A DNA stretch of 64,000 nucleotides, from NCBI GenBank assembly GCA_035416745.1, contig DAOLNV010000001.1, positions 90,492-154,491 of the forward strand, in the 5' to 3' direction. Positions 1 to 8,556 of this stretch are shown here, in pieces (within the stretch, counting starts at the first letter, position 1; each line of letters opens with the position of its first letter). The position numbers and the translations under genes were made by a program. Source of the stretch: Candidatus Hydrogenedentota bacterium (GTDB lineage: Bacteria; Hydrogenedentota; Hydrogenedentia; Hydrogenedentales; SLHB01). The notes under the pieces were generated by a model. It had not been told where the DNA came from and ran no database searches. It worked only from the letters and a program-made list of their open reading frames with translations.

Positions 1-1440
1 GCGGACAACGTGGGCGATAACGTGGGCGACGTCGCGGGTCTTGGGGCGGACCTTCTCGAGTCCTACGTCGAGGCCATCATTGCCAGCCTTGCGGTCGCGG
101 TGATTATTTCCCGGGCTGCCGATGCGGCGGCTTCCGGGGCAGCCTATGTCACGGCCTACCCGTTCGTGATTGCGGCGATCGGTATTTTCGCCTCGATCGT
201 GGGCGTGATGTACGTCAAGATATTCGCGAGGAGCAATCCTCAGAAGGCCCTGATGTTCGGCACCTACATCGCGGCAATCCTCTCGATCGCCGGGGTATTC
301 GTGTATTCCGCCGCGGCCGGGACGCCATTCGTGTTGGAAGGCGTTACCTATGGCAAATATGGTCCCGCCTGGGCATGCGTGATCGGGATCCTGTCGGGCA
401 TGATTGTCGGGTTCGTCAGCGAGTATTTCACGTCGGGCAGTTACGGCCCTGTACAGAAGCTGGCGGAACGCTGCCAGACCGGTCCGGCGATTGCGGTGAC
501 TGAAGGGACGGCGGTTGGCATGCAGAGCACATGTGTGCCGGTCATTGCGCTCGGCATCGCCGTGGTGATTTCGTACTACGTTGCCGGGACCTACGGCGTG
601 GCCATCGCGTCTCTTGGCATGCTTGCCACGACGGGTATGGTGGTTGCCGTGGACGCGTACGGGCCTATCGCCGACAACTCGGGCGGCATCGCCGAGATGG
701 CGGGGCTTGACCCGAGCGTGCGCAAGATCACCGACAATCTGGATGCTGTGGGCAACACCACGGCCGCCATCGGTAAAGGGTTCGCCATCGGGTCCGCGGC
801 CTTTGCGGCCATCGGCCTCTTGAGCGCGTTCATGCTTACCGTAAACATGGTGCGGGTGAAGAACGGACAGGGGGCTCTGGTCACGACTTTGGATGAAGCG
901 ACCGTTCTCGGCGGGCTGCTCATCGGGGCGATGATGCCGTTCTTCTTCTCGTCGATGTTGTTCCGTGCCGTAGGGAAGTGCGCGGACACGATGATTATGG
1001 AAGTGCGGCGTCAGTTCCGCGAGATCCCCGGCCTCAAGGAAGGCAAGAAAGGCGTCCATCCCGACAGCACGAAGTGCGTGAGTATCGCCACCAAGGGCGC
1101 CATCAACGGCATGTTGTTCCCGGGCGGGATGGCCATCGTGGCCCCGGTCATCGTCGGGTTCGCATTGGGTGCGGAAGGCCTCGCGGGCTTCCTGGTAGGC
1201 GCGATTGCAACGGGCGTCATGTTGGGCATCCAGACCGCCAACAGCGGCGGCGCTATGGACAATGCCAAGAAGTACATTGAGGAAGGCAATTTCGGCGGCA
1301 AGGGTTCTGATGCTCACAAGGCGGCGGTCGTGGGCGACACCGTGGGCGATCCCCTGAAGGATACTGTCGGCCCCTCGATCAACATTCTGATCAAGCTCAT
1401 GTGCGTGATTTCGCTTGTGCTGGCGCCGTTGTTCGCCTGA
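1..1440 (+). CDS. hppA: Membrane-bound ion-translocating pyrophosphatase, 5' end missing
   Basis: Couples hydrolysis of cytoplasmic pyrophosphate to pumping of H+ or Na+ across the inner membrane. The reading frame is open from base 1, so the N-terminal part lies outside the window; about 479 residues remain of a family that is usually 650-800 aa. Visible landmarks are the duplicated DNVGDN-VGDVAG pyrophosphate-binding segment at the very start, many hydrophobic helices, the GNTTAAIGKGFAIGS segment and the C-terminal GDTVGDPLKDTVGPSIN segment. The Ala after GNTTA (where K+-independent pumps carry Lys) suggests a K+-dependent enzyme. The ion cannot be decided because key helices are missing. 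A strong intrinsic terminator follows at once. Confidence 0.95.
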   Translation, partial: ADNVGDNVGDVAGLGADLLESYVEAIIASLAVAVIISRAADAAASGAAYVTAYPFVIAAIGIFASIVGVMYVKIFARSNPQKALMFGTYIAAILSIAGVFVYSAAAGTPFVLEGVTYGKYGPAWACVIGILSGMIVGFVSEYFTSGSYGPVQKLAERCQTGPAIAVTEGTAVGMQSTCVPVIALGIAVVISYYVAGTYGVAIASLGMLATTGMVVAVDAYGPIADNSGGIAEMAGLDPSVRKITDNLDAVGNTTAAIGKGFAIGSAAFAAIGLLSAFMLTVNMVRVKNGQGALVTTLDEATVLGGLLIGAMMPFFFSSMLFRAVGKCADTMIMEVRRQFREIPGLKEGKKGVHPDSTKCVSIATKGAINGMLFPGGMAIVAPVIVGFALGAEGLAGFLVGAIATGVMLGIQTANSGGAMDNAKKYIEEGNFGGKGSDAHKAAVVGDTVGDPLKDTVGPSINILIKLMCVISLVLAPLFA

Positions 1441-1469
1441 GAGCAAGAGCAAAAACGCAGCAATTGACA

Positions 1470-1505
1470 GGCTCCCGTCCAATCCGGGCGGGAGCCCGTT
1501 TTTTT
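1470..1505 (+). terminator. Intrinsic terminator after hppA
   Basis: An 11-bp GC-rich stem (1470-1480 pairing with 1486-1496, one G-T pair, 5-nt loop) is followed by CG and a run of seven T. It sits 30 bases after the hppA stop codon. Confidence 0.9.
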
Positions 1506-1614
1506 GTGCGGGGTTGCTTTCTCATGCGGCGGCAAGAATAGGAAGACCCATCGGTCCCATTCGGGAAGTGAGAAGCCCGAGAGCGGGTTTCCCGGCTTTC
1601 TTGGGGAGAGCTTC

Positions 1615-1643
1615 TTGCGAGGCGTTGGCGGGCTTGGTAGTAT
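1615..1643 (+). promoter_or_regulatory. Sigma-70-type promoter for the GH172-like gene
   Basis: TTGCGA (1615-1620), a 17-bp spacer and TAGTAT (1638-1643). TGG directly precedes the -10 hexamer, giving an extended -10. The predicted start of transcription lies about 40 bases before the GTG start at 1691. Confidence 0.5.
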
Positions 1644-1690
1644 CGCTTTAGCTTGGCGTTGAAGACTCTTTTGTGAAGGAGGGAAGAACG

Positions 1691-2779
1691 GTGCGTACTC
1701 TAGTCAGTCCGGGCGTGTGGATGTTTGGGGTTTTGGCCTTGGCGGTTCTGGCGGTTTCTTCGTTGGCGGACCTTGTTTCGGAACCGTACCGGCTCGATAC
1801 GGGGCTCGAGACGCGGTCGATTTCGTTTGAGAATCCAACGGGGGCGCCGGGCCAGGGCGGTCAGGCCGCCAGTAAACTGGGCCCGACTCGAAAGGGCGCT
1901 CCGAACCGCGCTTTCAAGGCGGGCGAAACGGTCCAGTTGGCCGATATCGAAGGGCCGGGCACGATTCGGCACATCTGGATGACGATTTCGGACCGTAAAC
2001 CGGAGACGTTTCGCAGTTTTGTGATGCGGGCGTATTGGGACGGACAGGAGCACCCGAGCATCGAGTGCCCTTTGGGCGATTTCTTCGGGTTTGCTCACGG
2101 TAAGGTGGAGTCGTATCAATCGGCAGCGCATTCGCTGGGCCAGAACGCGGGCATGAACATCTGGCTGCCGATGCCGTTCAAGAAGCGCGCCTACGTCACG
2201 CTGACCAACGAGACCGGCGGCGATGTCACTATCTACTACCAGATTGATTATACGATCGGCGATGTGCATCCCGATGATGTGGGCAGGTTGCACGTGCTTT
2301 TCCGCCGTGAGAATCCCACAACGCTGAAACAGGACTTCGAACTGCTGCCGAAACGCGTGGGGAAAGGGCGGTATATCGGGTCGCTTGTGGGGGTGCGCGC
2401 GCTTCACGACAACTGGTGGGGCGAAGGCGAGATCAAGGTGTACAAGGATGGCGATGAGGCGTTTCCGACCATATGCGGTACGGGGAGCGAGGACTGGGTC
2501 TGTTTATCATACGGTCTTCAGCAGACGCCGTTCCTGTATCACGGGGCCAACTTGTGCCAGGGCCGGTTCAATTCGTTTTACCGCTGGTACCTTCCCGATC
2601 CCGTCTACTGGGAAAAGGAGGCTCGCATCACCATCCAGCAGATCGCCTGGGACGAGGGTCTGGCGGAAGTCCAGGACGATTGGTGCGCGGCGACATTCTG
2701 GTACGAGCCCATGCCGAGCGCTCCGTTGCCGGCGATGCCCAGTCTCGAGGCGCGCACGGCGGAGTTGTGGAAAGAGTAG
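1691..2779 (+). CDS. Exported DUF2961 / GH172-family glycoside hydrolase-like protein
   Basis: Probable secreted carbohydrate-active enzyme; GH172 (formerly DUF2961) members act on fructofuranosyl or arabinofuranosyl sugars. About 362 aa. The N-terminus has one hydrophobic stretch (VWMFGVLALAVLAVSSLA), a signal peptide or anchor. Family landmarks are the GPGTIRHIWMT segment, ECPLGDFFG, NIWLPMPFKKRA, and GTGSEDW with the nearby FLYHGA segment; the Glu of GTGSEDW is a likely catalytic residue by analogy. I chose GTG 1691 because AAGGAGGG (1676-1683) lies 7 bases before it; an upstream in-frame GTG at 1673 would bury this site. It is a lone gene between a terminator and a lipoprotein gene. Substrate unknown. 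Confidence 0.82.
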   Translation: MRTLVSPGVWMFGVLALAVLAVSSLADLVSEPYRLDTGLETRSISFENPTGAPGQGGQAASKLGPTRKGAPNRAFKAGETVQLADIEGPGTIRHIWMTISDRKPETFRSFVMRAYWDGQEHPSIECPLGDFFGFAHGKVESYQSAAHSLGQNAGMNIWLPMPFKKRAYVTLTNETGGDVTIYYQIDYTIGDVHPDDVGRLHVLFRRENPTTLKQDFELLPKRVGKGRYIGSLVGVRALHDNWWGEGEIKVYKDGDEAFPTICGTGSEDWVCLSYGLQQTPFLYHGANLCQGRFNSFYRWYLPDPVYWEKEARITIQQIAWDEGLAEVQDDWCAATFWYEPMPSAPLPAMPSLEARTAELWKE

Positions 2780-2867
2780 GCGGGAAACAGGGGACCCGGT
2801 GAGTCAGGCGTGACGCGTAAGGCGCGCGTGGAGGGTATTGTTTCTTTGGCCGCTTCTTGCGAGCCTG

Positions 2868-2876
2868 TGGTAGGAT
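2868..2876 (+). promoter_or_regulatory. Possible extended -10 promoter element
   Basis: TGG then TAGGAT (2871-2876), 32 bases before the lipoprotein start at 2908. The -35 is poor (TTGGCC at 2846, spacer 19), so the call rests on the extended -10 seen also at other promoters in this window. Confidence 0.3.
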
Positions 2877-2907
2877 AGCTGGGGTGCCGCAAAGGAGAAA
2901 GACTGCC

Positions 2908-3660
2908 ATGAACGTGGGCCGATTGCAGTATGGATGCTTGCTGTTGTGTATTGTGGGGGCGGCATGCCAGACCACCCCGAAGGCGCCGCCGGAAACCGGA
3001 GAGGCGCTCCCGGCCATGCCCCGCGGGTATCAACCCATGTCCTATGTGTCGTCGATTCAACTGGCGGAAGGGGAATACGCCGACCTGTTCAGCGCCGGCT
3101 CGTTTGCGGTATGGGTCGGGGACGATGTGGCCGATATGAAATATCAGAAGGAGGCGCAGGAAGGAGCCGCGCCTTCGGAACGCCTCGTGGCCCAGGCTCG
3201 GGAGATCAGAGGGGACTACTTTGTGTTCGAGTGTCATATCGAGTCGGTTTTCCGTGACACCAGCATCGCTTACGACGTTGCTGGATTCCGCGGCATAGAC
3301 CTGTGCCTCGAGACTCCAGGCGGGAACCGAATACAGCCCGTCCAGGTCATTATAGGGACCCCGGTTGAGGAGGAACAGCGAGGCGCGTTGAAACTGTTCC
3401 GCCGGACCAATATCGTCGTGTTTCCGCGGCAGGACCTCTGGACGGGGGGCGAGACCTTAGCCGTTGGAAGCCGCTCGGTCCGGCTGGTGCTTTCTGGTCA
3501 TAGCTCGGTGTTTAACTTCGAATGGCCGGAGCTGCCGCAGGCCACGATGGAGAGCGGCTGGAAATGGAAACCGTCGGAGAACGAGACGCTCCAGTCGCTC
3601 AAGGTGTCGTTCTCTGATCTGTATGGGCGTTTGCGGCGCTTGTCGCACACGTTCGACTGA
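2908..3660 (+). CDS. Predicted lipoprotein of unknown function
   Basis: About 250 aa. The N-terminus MNVGRLQYGCLLLCIVGAACQ has a short charged start, a hydrophobic core and a lipobox (VGAAC), so the mature protein should be lipid-anchored at the cell envelope. The rest is soluble, acidic, mixed alpha/beta in character, with no motif I recognise. ATG 2908 was chosen over the upstream in-frame start because AAAGGAGA (2891-2898) is well spaced. It lies between the GH172-like gene and an AsmA-like gene on the same strand, but the gaps do not prove co-transcription. No function is proposed. Confidence 0.75.
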   Translation: MNVGRLQYGCLLLCIVGAACQTTPKAPPETGEALPAMPRGYQPMSYVSSIQLAEGEYADLFSAGSFAVWVGDDVADMKYQKEAQEGAAPSERLVAQAREIRGDYFVFECHIESVFRDTSIAYDVAGFRGIDLCLETPGGNRIQPVQVIIGTPVEEEQRGALKLFRRTNIVVFPRQDLWTGGETLAVGSRSVRLVLSGHSSVFNFEWPELPQATMESGWKWKPSENETLQSLKVSFSDLYGRLRRLSHTFD

Positions 3661-3693
3661 GGCGAGTTCGCCGGAATTGCAGAGTGCCGCGCC

Positions 3694-4461
3694 ATGCGCT
3701 CGTGTTTGAAGACACTGATGATCGGGACCGGGATTCTGCTCATTCTGGTGGCCGTTGCGGTGATTCTTGCCGTGACCCAGCTCAAGACGGTCGCACGCAC
3801 GGGTATCGAGCGTTCTCTGGCCATTGCCTTCTTGACCGACGTCAGCCTGGAAGATGTCGACGTAGGCCTTCGTGACGGGCGCTTGGAGCTCCACAATCTG
3901 GTGGTGGGCAACCCCGCGAGTTTCCGAAGCGGGCCGGCCATGGAGTTCGAGACGGTTACCGTGGATATGGACCTGAAGACCGTTTTCTCGCAAACGCCGA
4001 CTATCGACCGGATTGTGGTTAGACACGCCAACGTGAATCTGCGTCATGAACTGGCTGATGGCACGAATCTCGCCATGCTCGCACGGCACGCCTCCCGGTT
4101 CTCAAAAGGCGGCGGGAAGGGGGAAGCAGAATCTGCATTTGAGGAGGCCGGGGGTCTTGGCCGGGAGTTTATTATCAAAGAACTTCGCTGTGAGGACGTG
4201 ACCGTTGCCATGAGCAGCAATCTCATTCCCAAATCGGGTCTCAAGGTTGAGGTGGCTCCGTTCACTCTGACGGAAATCAGCAAAGACCGGCCGGTCTCGA
4301 CCGCGGAGGTCAGCGCGATCTTCATTCGGTCGCTCATCAAAGAGACTCTGTCGGCCAAGGGCCTTCTTCGCCCGATTGCCGACCTGTTGCGCGGGGCGGA
4401 AGATGAGAGCGAATCCACCGTGAAACTCATCGAGGAACCCGAACGGGCGGTGGCAGAATAG
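3694..4461 (+). CDS. AsmA-like envelope protein
   Basis: 255 aa with one N-terminal transmembrane helix (about residues 8-27) followed by a periplasmic beta-rich region. The pattern SLEDVDVGLRDGRLELHNLVVGNP, then VTVDMDLKTVFS and IDRIVVRHANVNLRH, is typical of AsmA/DUF748-type repeats, which in relatives help lipid transport or outer-membrane assembly. It is short for the superfamily (E. coli AsmA is over 600 aa) and keeps only one repeat unit. The C-terminal third is charged and predicted helical. The ribosome-binding site is weak (AGAG). The gene follows the lipoprotein gene by 33 bases, so the two may form one unit. Confidence 0.68.
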   Translation: MRSCLKTLMIGTGILLILVAVAVILAVTQLKTVARTGIERSLAIAFLTDVSLEDVDVGLRDGRLELHNLVVGNPASFRSGPAMEFETVTVDMDLKTVFSQTPTIDRIVVRHANVNLRHELADGTNLAMLARHASRFSKGGGKGEAESAFEEAGGLGREFIIKELRCEDVTVAMSSNLIPKSGLKVEVAPFTLTEISKDRPVSTAEVSAIFIRSLIKETLSAKGLLRPIADLLRGAEDESESTVKLIEEPERAVAE

Positions 4462-4485
4462 GCAGCACTGTTCTGGGCGGGTTGC

Positions 4486-4514
4486 TTGACTGGTCAGGGT
4501 CCGTGGGGTATCAT
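4486..4514 (+). promoter_or_regulatory. Sigma-70-type promoter for the ABC ATPase gene
   Basis: TTGACT (4486-4491), exactly 17 bp, then TATCAT (4509-4514). It lies about 80 bases upstream of the ATG at 4596. Confidence 0.6.
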
Positions 4515-4595
4515 CCAACATCGCTGAACAAGGGTGGTCTTGACCTGCCGTGAAGTTCTTGACACATGTAGACCCACTAGGGAGGCCGGTGCACC

Positions 4596-5705
4596 ATGGC
4601 GAGGGTAGAGCTGAAGAACGTACGGAAAGTCTATCCGGGCAATGTTGAGGCGGTTAAGAACGCTGACCTCGTCATCAACGACAAGGAATTCGTCGTTTTG
4701 GTGGGCCCTTCTGGTTGCGGAAAGTCGACGACGCTGCGCATGATCGCCGGCCTGGAAGAGATTTCCGAGGGCGAGATCTATATTGGCGATACCCTGGTCA
4801 ACGATGTGCCCCCGAAGAACCGCGATATCGCCATGGTGTTTCAGAATTACGCCTTGTATCCCCACATGACGGTGTACAAGAACATGGCGTTCGGGTTGAT
4901 GCTGAGGAAGTATCCGAAAGCGGAGATCGAGCAGCGGGTGCGCGAGGCCGCGCAGATCCTCGGCATCGAGCATCTTCTGGACCGCAAACCGAAGGCGTTG
5001 TCGGGCGGCGAACGGCAACGTGTGGCGGTGGGCCGGGCGATTGTGCGCCAGCCGAAGGTATTCTTGTTTGACGAACCGTTGTCGAACCTCGACGCAAAGC
5101 TCCGCGTGCAGATGCGCGCGGAGATCAGCAAGCTGCACCACCGTCTGCGTTCGACCATGATTTACGTGACCCACGACCAGGTCGAAGCCATGACGATGGG
5201 CGATCGCATCGTGGTCATGTTGAACGGGGTGATTCAGCAGATTGCCTCGCCTCTGGAACTTTACCATCATCCGGTGAACAAATTTGTTGCGGGATTCATC
5301 GGCAGCCCGCCAATGAACTTCCTCGAGGGTGAACTTCTGGCGGAAAACGGCGCGCTGCGGTTCCGCGACAAGAGCGGGACCCTGCGCCTGGATGTGCATA
5401 AGTCGCAGCATGCCGCATTGGAATCCTATATCGGGAAGAAGATCGTTGCCGGCATCCGGCCGGAGAACTTTGTCGAGAATCCCTCTCAACAGGCTCAATC
5501 GGGTTTGAGCGTCACGGCGAACGTGGAAGTCGTGGAGCCCATGGGCCACGAGGTCTATCTGTATCTCGATGTTGGCGGCCAATCCGTTACGGCGCGGATC
5601 GCGGCGGGCGAAACGGAACCCGAGATCAATAAGCCTCACGTTCTCGACGTTGAGACCCAGGGGGTTCATTTCTTTGATATCGAGACAGAGGCGGCTATCA
5701 CCTGA
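4596..5705 (+). CDS. ugpC: UgpC/MalK-family ABC transporter ATP-binding protein
   Basis: Cytoplasmic ATPase that energises a carbohydrate-type (CUT1) ABC importer. 369 aa, the normal length. Walker A GPSGCGKST at 37-45, Q-loop QNYALYPH near 83-90, signature LSGGERQR at 135-142, Walker B VFLFDE at 155-160, H-loop His193. From about residue 235 there is a C-terminal TOBE/OB region (GFIGSPPMNFLEG, GIRPENF), as in MalK/UgpC/MsmX. No permease or binding-protein gene is adjacent, so it may serve several importers elsewhere, as MsmX does in Bacillus. The symbol marks the family, not a proven glycerol-phosphate role. It has its own promoter and sits directly before galE. Confidence 0.93.
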   Translation: MARVELKNVRKVYPGNVEAVKNADLVINDKEFVVLVGPSGCGKSTTLRMIAGLEEISEGEIYIGDTLVNDVPPKNRDIAMVFQNYALYPHMTVYKNMAFGLMLRKYPKAEIEQRVREAAQILGIEHLLDRKPKALSGGERQRVAVGRAIVRQPKVFLFDEPLSNLDAKLRVQMRAEISKLHHRLRSTMIYVTHDQVEAMTMGDRIVVMLNGVIQQIASPLELYHHPVNKFVAGFIGSPPMNFLEGELLAENGALRFRDKSGTLRLDVHKSQHAALESYIGKKIVAGIRPENFVENPSQQAQSGLSVTANVEVVEPMGHEVYLYLDVGGQSVTARIAAGETEPEINKPHVLDVETQGVHFFDIETEAAIT

Positions 5706-5798
5706 CCGCCGCGCGCACGGAAACCGTTCGATCAAGGACAGCCACCCTTTTTTTCGAAGCGCAGATAAGCGGCCGTCCCCGTTTCAGCGTGTGGAGAT

Positions 5799-6788
5799 AT
5801 GGCTATGGCGGTATTGGTAACCGGCGGGGCCGGGTATGTTGGCAGCGTGGCTGCGGAGTTGTTGCTCGAGGCCGGCGAGCGCGTGGTGGTGCTGGACAAC
5901 CTGTCTCGAGGCCACCGGAAGGCGGTCGCACGGGGCGCGGAATTCGTCGAGGGAGACACGCGCGACAGGGCGTTGCTCGACAAGCTCCTCAAACAACACG
6001 GCATCCAGGCGGTCATGCATTTCGCGGCATTCGCTCTGGTGGGCGAATCGGTCCAGAACCCGGCCATATATTTCGAGAACAACGTCAGCGGAAGCCATAC
6101 CCTGCTGAACGCTGCCGTCGATAGCGGCGTGAAACAGTTTATCTTCAGCTCGACGTGCGCTACGTACGGTTTTCCGGAGCGCGTGCCCCTTACAGAAGAC
6201 CTTCCCGCGAATCCCATCACGCCGTACGGCCTGTCGAAGCTCATGGTCGAGGAAATGCTCGACTGGTATGGAAAAGCCTATGGTTTGCGGTATGTGGCGC
6301 TGCGGTATTTCAACGCGTGCGGCGCTACGGAGGCGCACGGCGAGGATCACGAGCCCGAAACGCATCTGATCCCGAACATTTTCAAGGCCATCACGGGCCA
6401 GAGCGGGCCGCTGAAGGTGTTCGGCGGCGATTACGACACGCCGGACGGCACGTGCATCCGCGACTATGTCCATGTGGCCGATCTTATCGACGCGCACATG
6501 AAAGCCGCCGCATATTTGCGCAAAGGGGGGGCATCGGGCCATTTCAATCTCGGCACGGAGACGGGCAACTCCGTTCTCGAGGTGATTCGCGCGGTCGAAC
6601 GCGTTACGGGCATATCGGTGCCTTTTGAGACCACCGCACGCCGCCCGGGCGATGCCGACGCGCTGGTCGCGTCTTCGGCAAAGGCTCGCGAGTTGCTTGG
6701 TTGGCGTCCTTTGAAGCGGGACATCGAGGTTGTGGTTGAAGACGCCTGGCGCTGGCGCCGGGCCCATCCCAACGGGTACGAAGGCTGA
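5799..6788 (+). CDS. galE: UDP-glucose 4-epimerase
   Basis: Interconverts UDP-glucose and UDP-galactose in the cytoplasm (Leloir pathway, and supply of galactose for surface polysaccharides). 329 aa, an extended short-chain dehydrogenase. The NAD-binding TGGAGYVGS is at residues 8-16, the catalytic triad is Ser118 (FSSTCATYG), Tyr143 and Lys147 (TPYGLSK), and GalE-type motifs YFNACGA and DYVHVADL are present. Start ATG 5799 follows GGAGA; ATG 5805 is an alternative. It lies 93 bases after the ABC ATPase gene. The GH27/GH2 galactoside-type enzymes near 44-49 kb would release galactose that could enter through this step, an inference from content only. Confidence 0.95.
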   Translation: MAMAVLVTGGAGYVGSVAAELLLEAGERVVVLDNLSRGHRKAVARGAEFVEGDTRDRALLDKLLKQHGIQAVMHFAAFALVGESVQNPAIYFENNVSGSHTLLNAAVDSGVKQFIFSSTCATYGFPERVPLTEDLPANPITPYGLSKLMVEEMLDWYGKAYGLRYVALRYFNACGATEAHGEDHEPETHLIPNIFKAITGQSGPLKVFGGDYDTPDGTCIRDYVHVADLIDAHMKAAAYLRKGGASGHFNLGTETGNSVLEVIRAVERVTGISVPFETTARRPGDADALVASSAKARELLGWRPLKRDIEVVVEDAWRWRRAHPNGYEG

Positions 6789-6822
6789 GACGACGTCACG
6801 GGGAGCATAGCCGGGGCGCGGT

Positions 6823-7875
6823 CTACAACGCCGCGGCCGGGGCGCGGTACACGGTGAACAGGACCGCCAGATAGGCAGCGTAGACCATCATCAGCACCAT
6901 CCCCTCCCACCTGCTGAGTTTCTTGCCCGTGGCTCCGAAGACGAGCAGCAGCAGCGTGATGAAGAGCATCACCGGGATGTCGAAGTACAGGCTCTGGGCG
7001 TCGAAGGGTATGACCGCGATGATCGAGCTTACGCCGAGCACCCACGCCAGGTTGAGGATGTTCGCGCCGATGATGTTGCCGATCGATAGCCCGCGCTGTT
7101 TCTTGGCAATGGCCGTCAGGCTGACGACCAACTCCGGCATCGACGTCCCGAACGCCACCAGAGTCAGGGCAATGACCTGCTTCGAGATCCCGGCGGCCAG
7201 CGCCAGTTGCTCCGCGCAGAAAACCACCAGCGAGCTTCCCCAGACAACGCCCGCGCTCCCGAGCATGAAATACGCCGCGATTCGTGCGCCCGTCATTTCC
7301 GCGTCGGGTGCGGCGCCTTCCACGCCATCAGCCCTTGACTCGGCGGCTATCCTCTCGAGCATGGTCTGATACGCCGGTGCGCGGACGGTCCGGGCCCCGG
7401 CGGCGATGTTCGCGCGCTGAACGCTGGTCGAGCGCAGGGTCGTGACGAAGTAGATGACAAGGCACGCAAGGAGCACGGCACCCGTCCAGCGTGTTCCTTC
7501 GGGGAAAGCCCAGCCCATGAAAGCGAATAGCAGGCACAACACCAGCAGTCCCACACCGCTGCGCAGAAATCCCTTGCGCTCGACCCCCATGGGCGCGAGA
7601 ACGGTGCACAGGCCAAGTATCAGCCCGATATTGCAGATGGTCGACCCGACGGCGTTGCCTACGGCCATCTCGACCTGGTGAGCCAGCGCCGCCGTGACCG
7701 ACACGGAAAACTCGGGCAGTGTCGTCGCGAGGCTCACTAGTGTCGCTCCGATAATGATCTCCGGGACGTTTAACCGGCGGGCGATGCTGACTCCGGCGTC
7801 AGTGAACCAGTCGGCCGACTTGGCCAGAATCACGACGCCTACGGCGACGCCAAGGAAATAGAGCGGTAAGTGCAT
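6823..7875 (-). CDS. CaCA-family calcium/sodium antiporter (YrbG-type)
   Basis: Inner-membrane cation antiporter of the Ca2+:cation superfamily. About 350 aa with two homologous halves of five helices. The alpha-1 repeat is GATLVSLATTLPEFSVSV with GNAVGSTICNIGLILG, and the alpha-2 repeat is AFGTSMPELVVSL with GNIIGANILNLAWVLG; the paired acidic residue in each half is the expected ion ligand. A cytoplasmic loop of about 60 residues separates the halves. I chose ATG 7875 (MHLPLYFLGV) because the open frame upstream only offers a TTG at 7944 and adds a non-hydrophobic leader; neither has a good ribosome-binding site. It is convergent with galE. Confidence 0.88.
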   Translation of the reverse strand: MHLPLYFLGVAVGVVILAKSADWFTDAGVSIARRLNVPEIIIGATLVSLATTLPEFSVSVTAALAHQVEMAVGNAVGSTICNIGLILGLCTVLAPMGVERKGFLRSGVGLLVLCLLFAFMGWAFPEGTRWTGAVLLACLVIYFVTTLRSTSVQRANIAAGARTVRAPAYQTMLERIAAESRADGVEGAAPDAEMTGARIAAYFMLGSAGVVWGSSLVVFCAEQLALAAGISKQVIALTLVAFGTSMPELVVSLTAIAKKQRGLSIGNIIGANILNLAWVLGVSSIIAVIPFDAQSLYFDIPVMLFITLLLLVFGATGKKLSRWEGMVLMMVYAAYLAVLFTVYRAPAAAL

Positions 7876-7999
7876 AATGGGCAAGAGTGTATCACGACCC
7901 AAAGCAAGGCGCGAGAATAATTGCCGAGATATCGCGTGAGACAAAGGATGTCTGCGGCGTTGGGAAACGAGAGCAATTGCTGGGACCTCAAAATCGGCC

Positions 8000-8028
8000 T
8001 TGACACGGCTGAGACGATATGATACTAT
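8000..8028 (+). promoter_or_regulatory. Promoter of the HTH/zinc-ribbon gene
   Basis: A consensus -35 TTGACA (8000-8005), 17-bp spacer and TACTAT (8023-8028). The octamer CGATATGA occurs at 8015-8022 and again at 8030-8037, flanking the -10 with a 15-bp period, which looks like a tandem operator. Confidence 0.55.
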
Positions 8029-8083
8029 ACGATATGAAAAGAGTCATAGTGATACTTCCTTGAATCGGCGAGGGGACTGCGCG

Positions 8084-8506
8084 ATGGACGATGCACTGAA
8101 TCCCGCCCCGGAATGGTTCTCGATCCCTGAAGCGGCCGAGTATCTCGGCGTAAGCCGTCCGACCTTGTTCAGGTGGATGAAGAAGGGTCTGGTGTCGTTC
8201 TACAAGATCGGGGGTTCGACGCGGTTTTCGAAGGACGGGTTGGATGCCGTGATCGAGAAAACCACCGGCCAGAAGGAGGCGGAGGCGGCCGCGGGCCGTT
8301 GTGCCGCCTGCGGCCACTCGCTATTGGTCGAGGGACGCGTGCAGGGGACCGGGCGACTGTACTTCAAGCCCGATAAGACGAAGTTCTGGACGTTGGCCGA
8401 ATCCATGGTTCCGGTGCGCGGGAAGGTGTGCCCTGCGTGCGGATTCATTCAGCTGTTTGCCGATGTCGGTACGTTGCGGAGGCTGAGTCCTGACCGGGTC
8501 GGATAA
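8084..8506 (+). CDS. Small HTH DNA-binding protein with C-terminal zinc ribbon
   Basis: 140 aa. Residues 11-58 form an excisionase/MerR-like helix-turn-helix (WFSIPEAAEYLGVSRPTLFRWMKKG, then YKIGGSTRF, the wing). Residues 73-119 hold a four-cysteine zinc ribbon (Cys73, Cys76, Cys116, Cys119). It probably binds DNA as a transcription factor; no integrase or phage gene is near, so an excisionase role is unlikely. ATG 8084 has GAGGGGA before it; the open frame extends upstream only through promoter sequence. The tandem octamer around its own -10 suggests autoregulation, an inference. The following membrane-protein gene starts 50 bases later and may be co-transcribed. Confidence 0.75.
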   Translation: MDDALNPAPEWFSIPEAAEYLGVSRPTLFRWMKKGLVSFYKIGGSTRFSKDGLDAVIEKTTGQKEAEAAAGRCAACGHSLLVEGRVQGTGRLYFKPDKTKFWTLAESMVPVRGKVCPACGFIQLFADVGTLRRLSPDRVG

Positions 8507-8556
8507 CGCCCGGTCAGGGTGGGCGTGCGGAAATGCAAGCGTGGGAGGTAGTGGAC

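Noticed and set aside
4059..4073. TGGCACG...GC with GG-N10-GC inside the AsmA-like gene
   Set aside because: Within a coding sequence and with a poor -12; such matches arise by chance in GC-rich DNA.
4494..5735. 413-aa minus-strand frame opposite the ABC ATPase gene
   Set aside because: Mirror frame of a conserved ATPase with all motifs on the plus strand; no ribosome-binding site or known motif.
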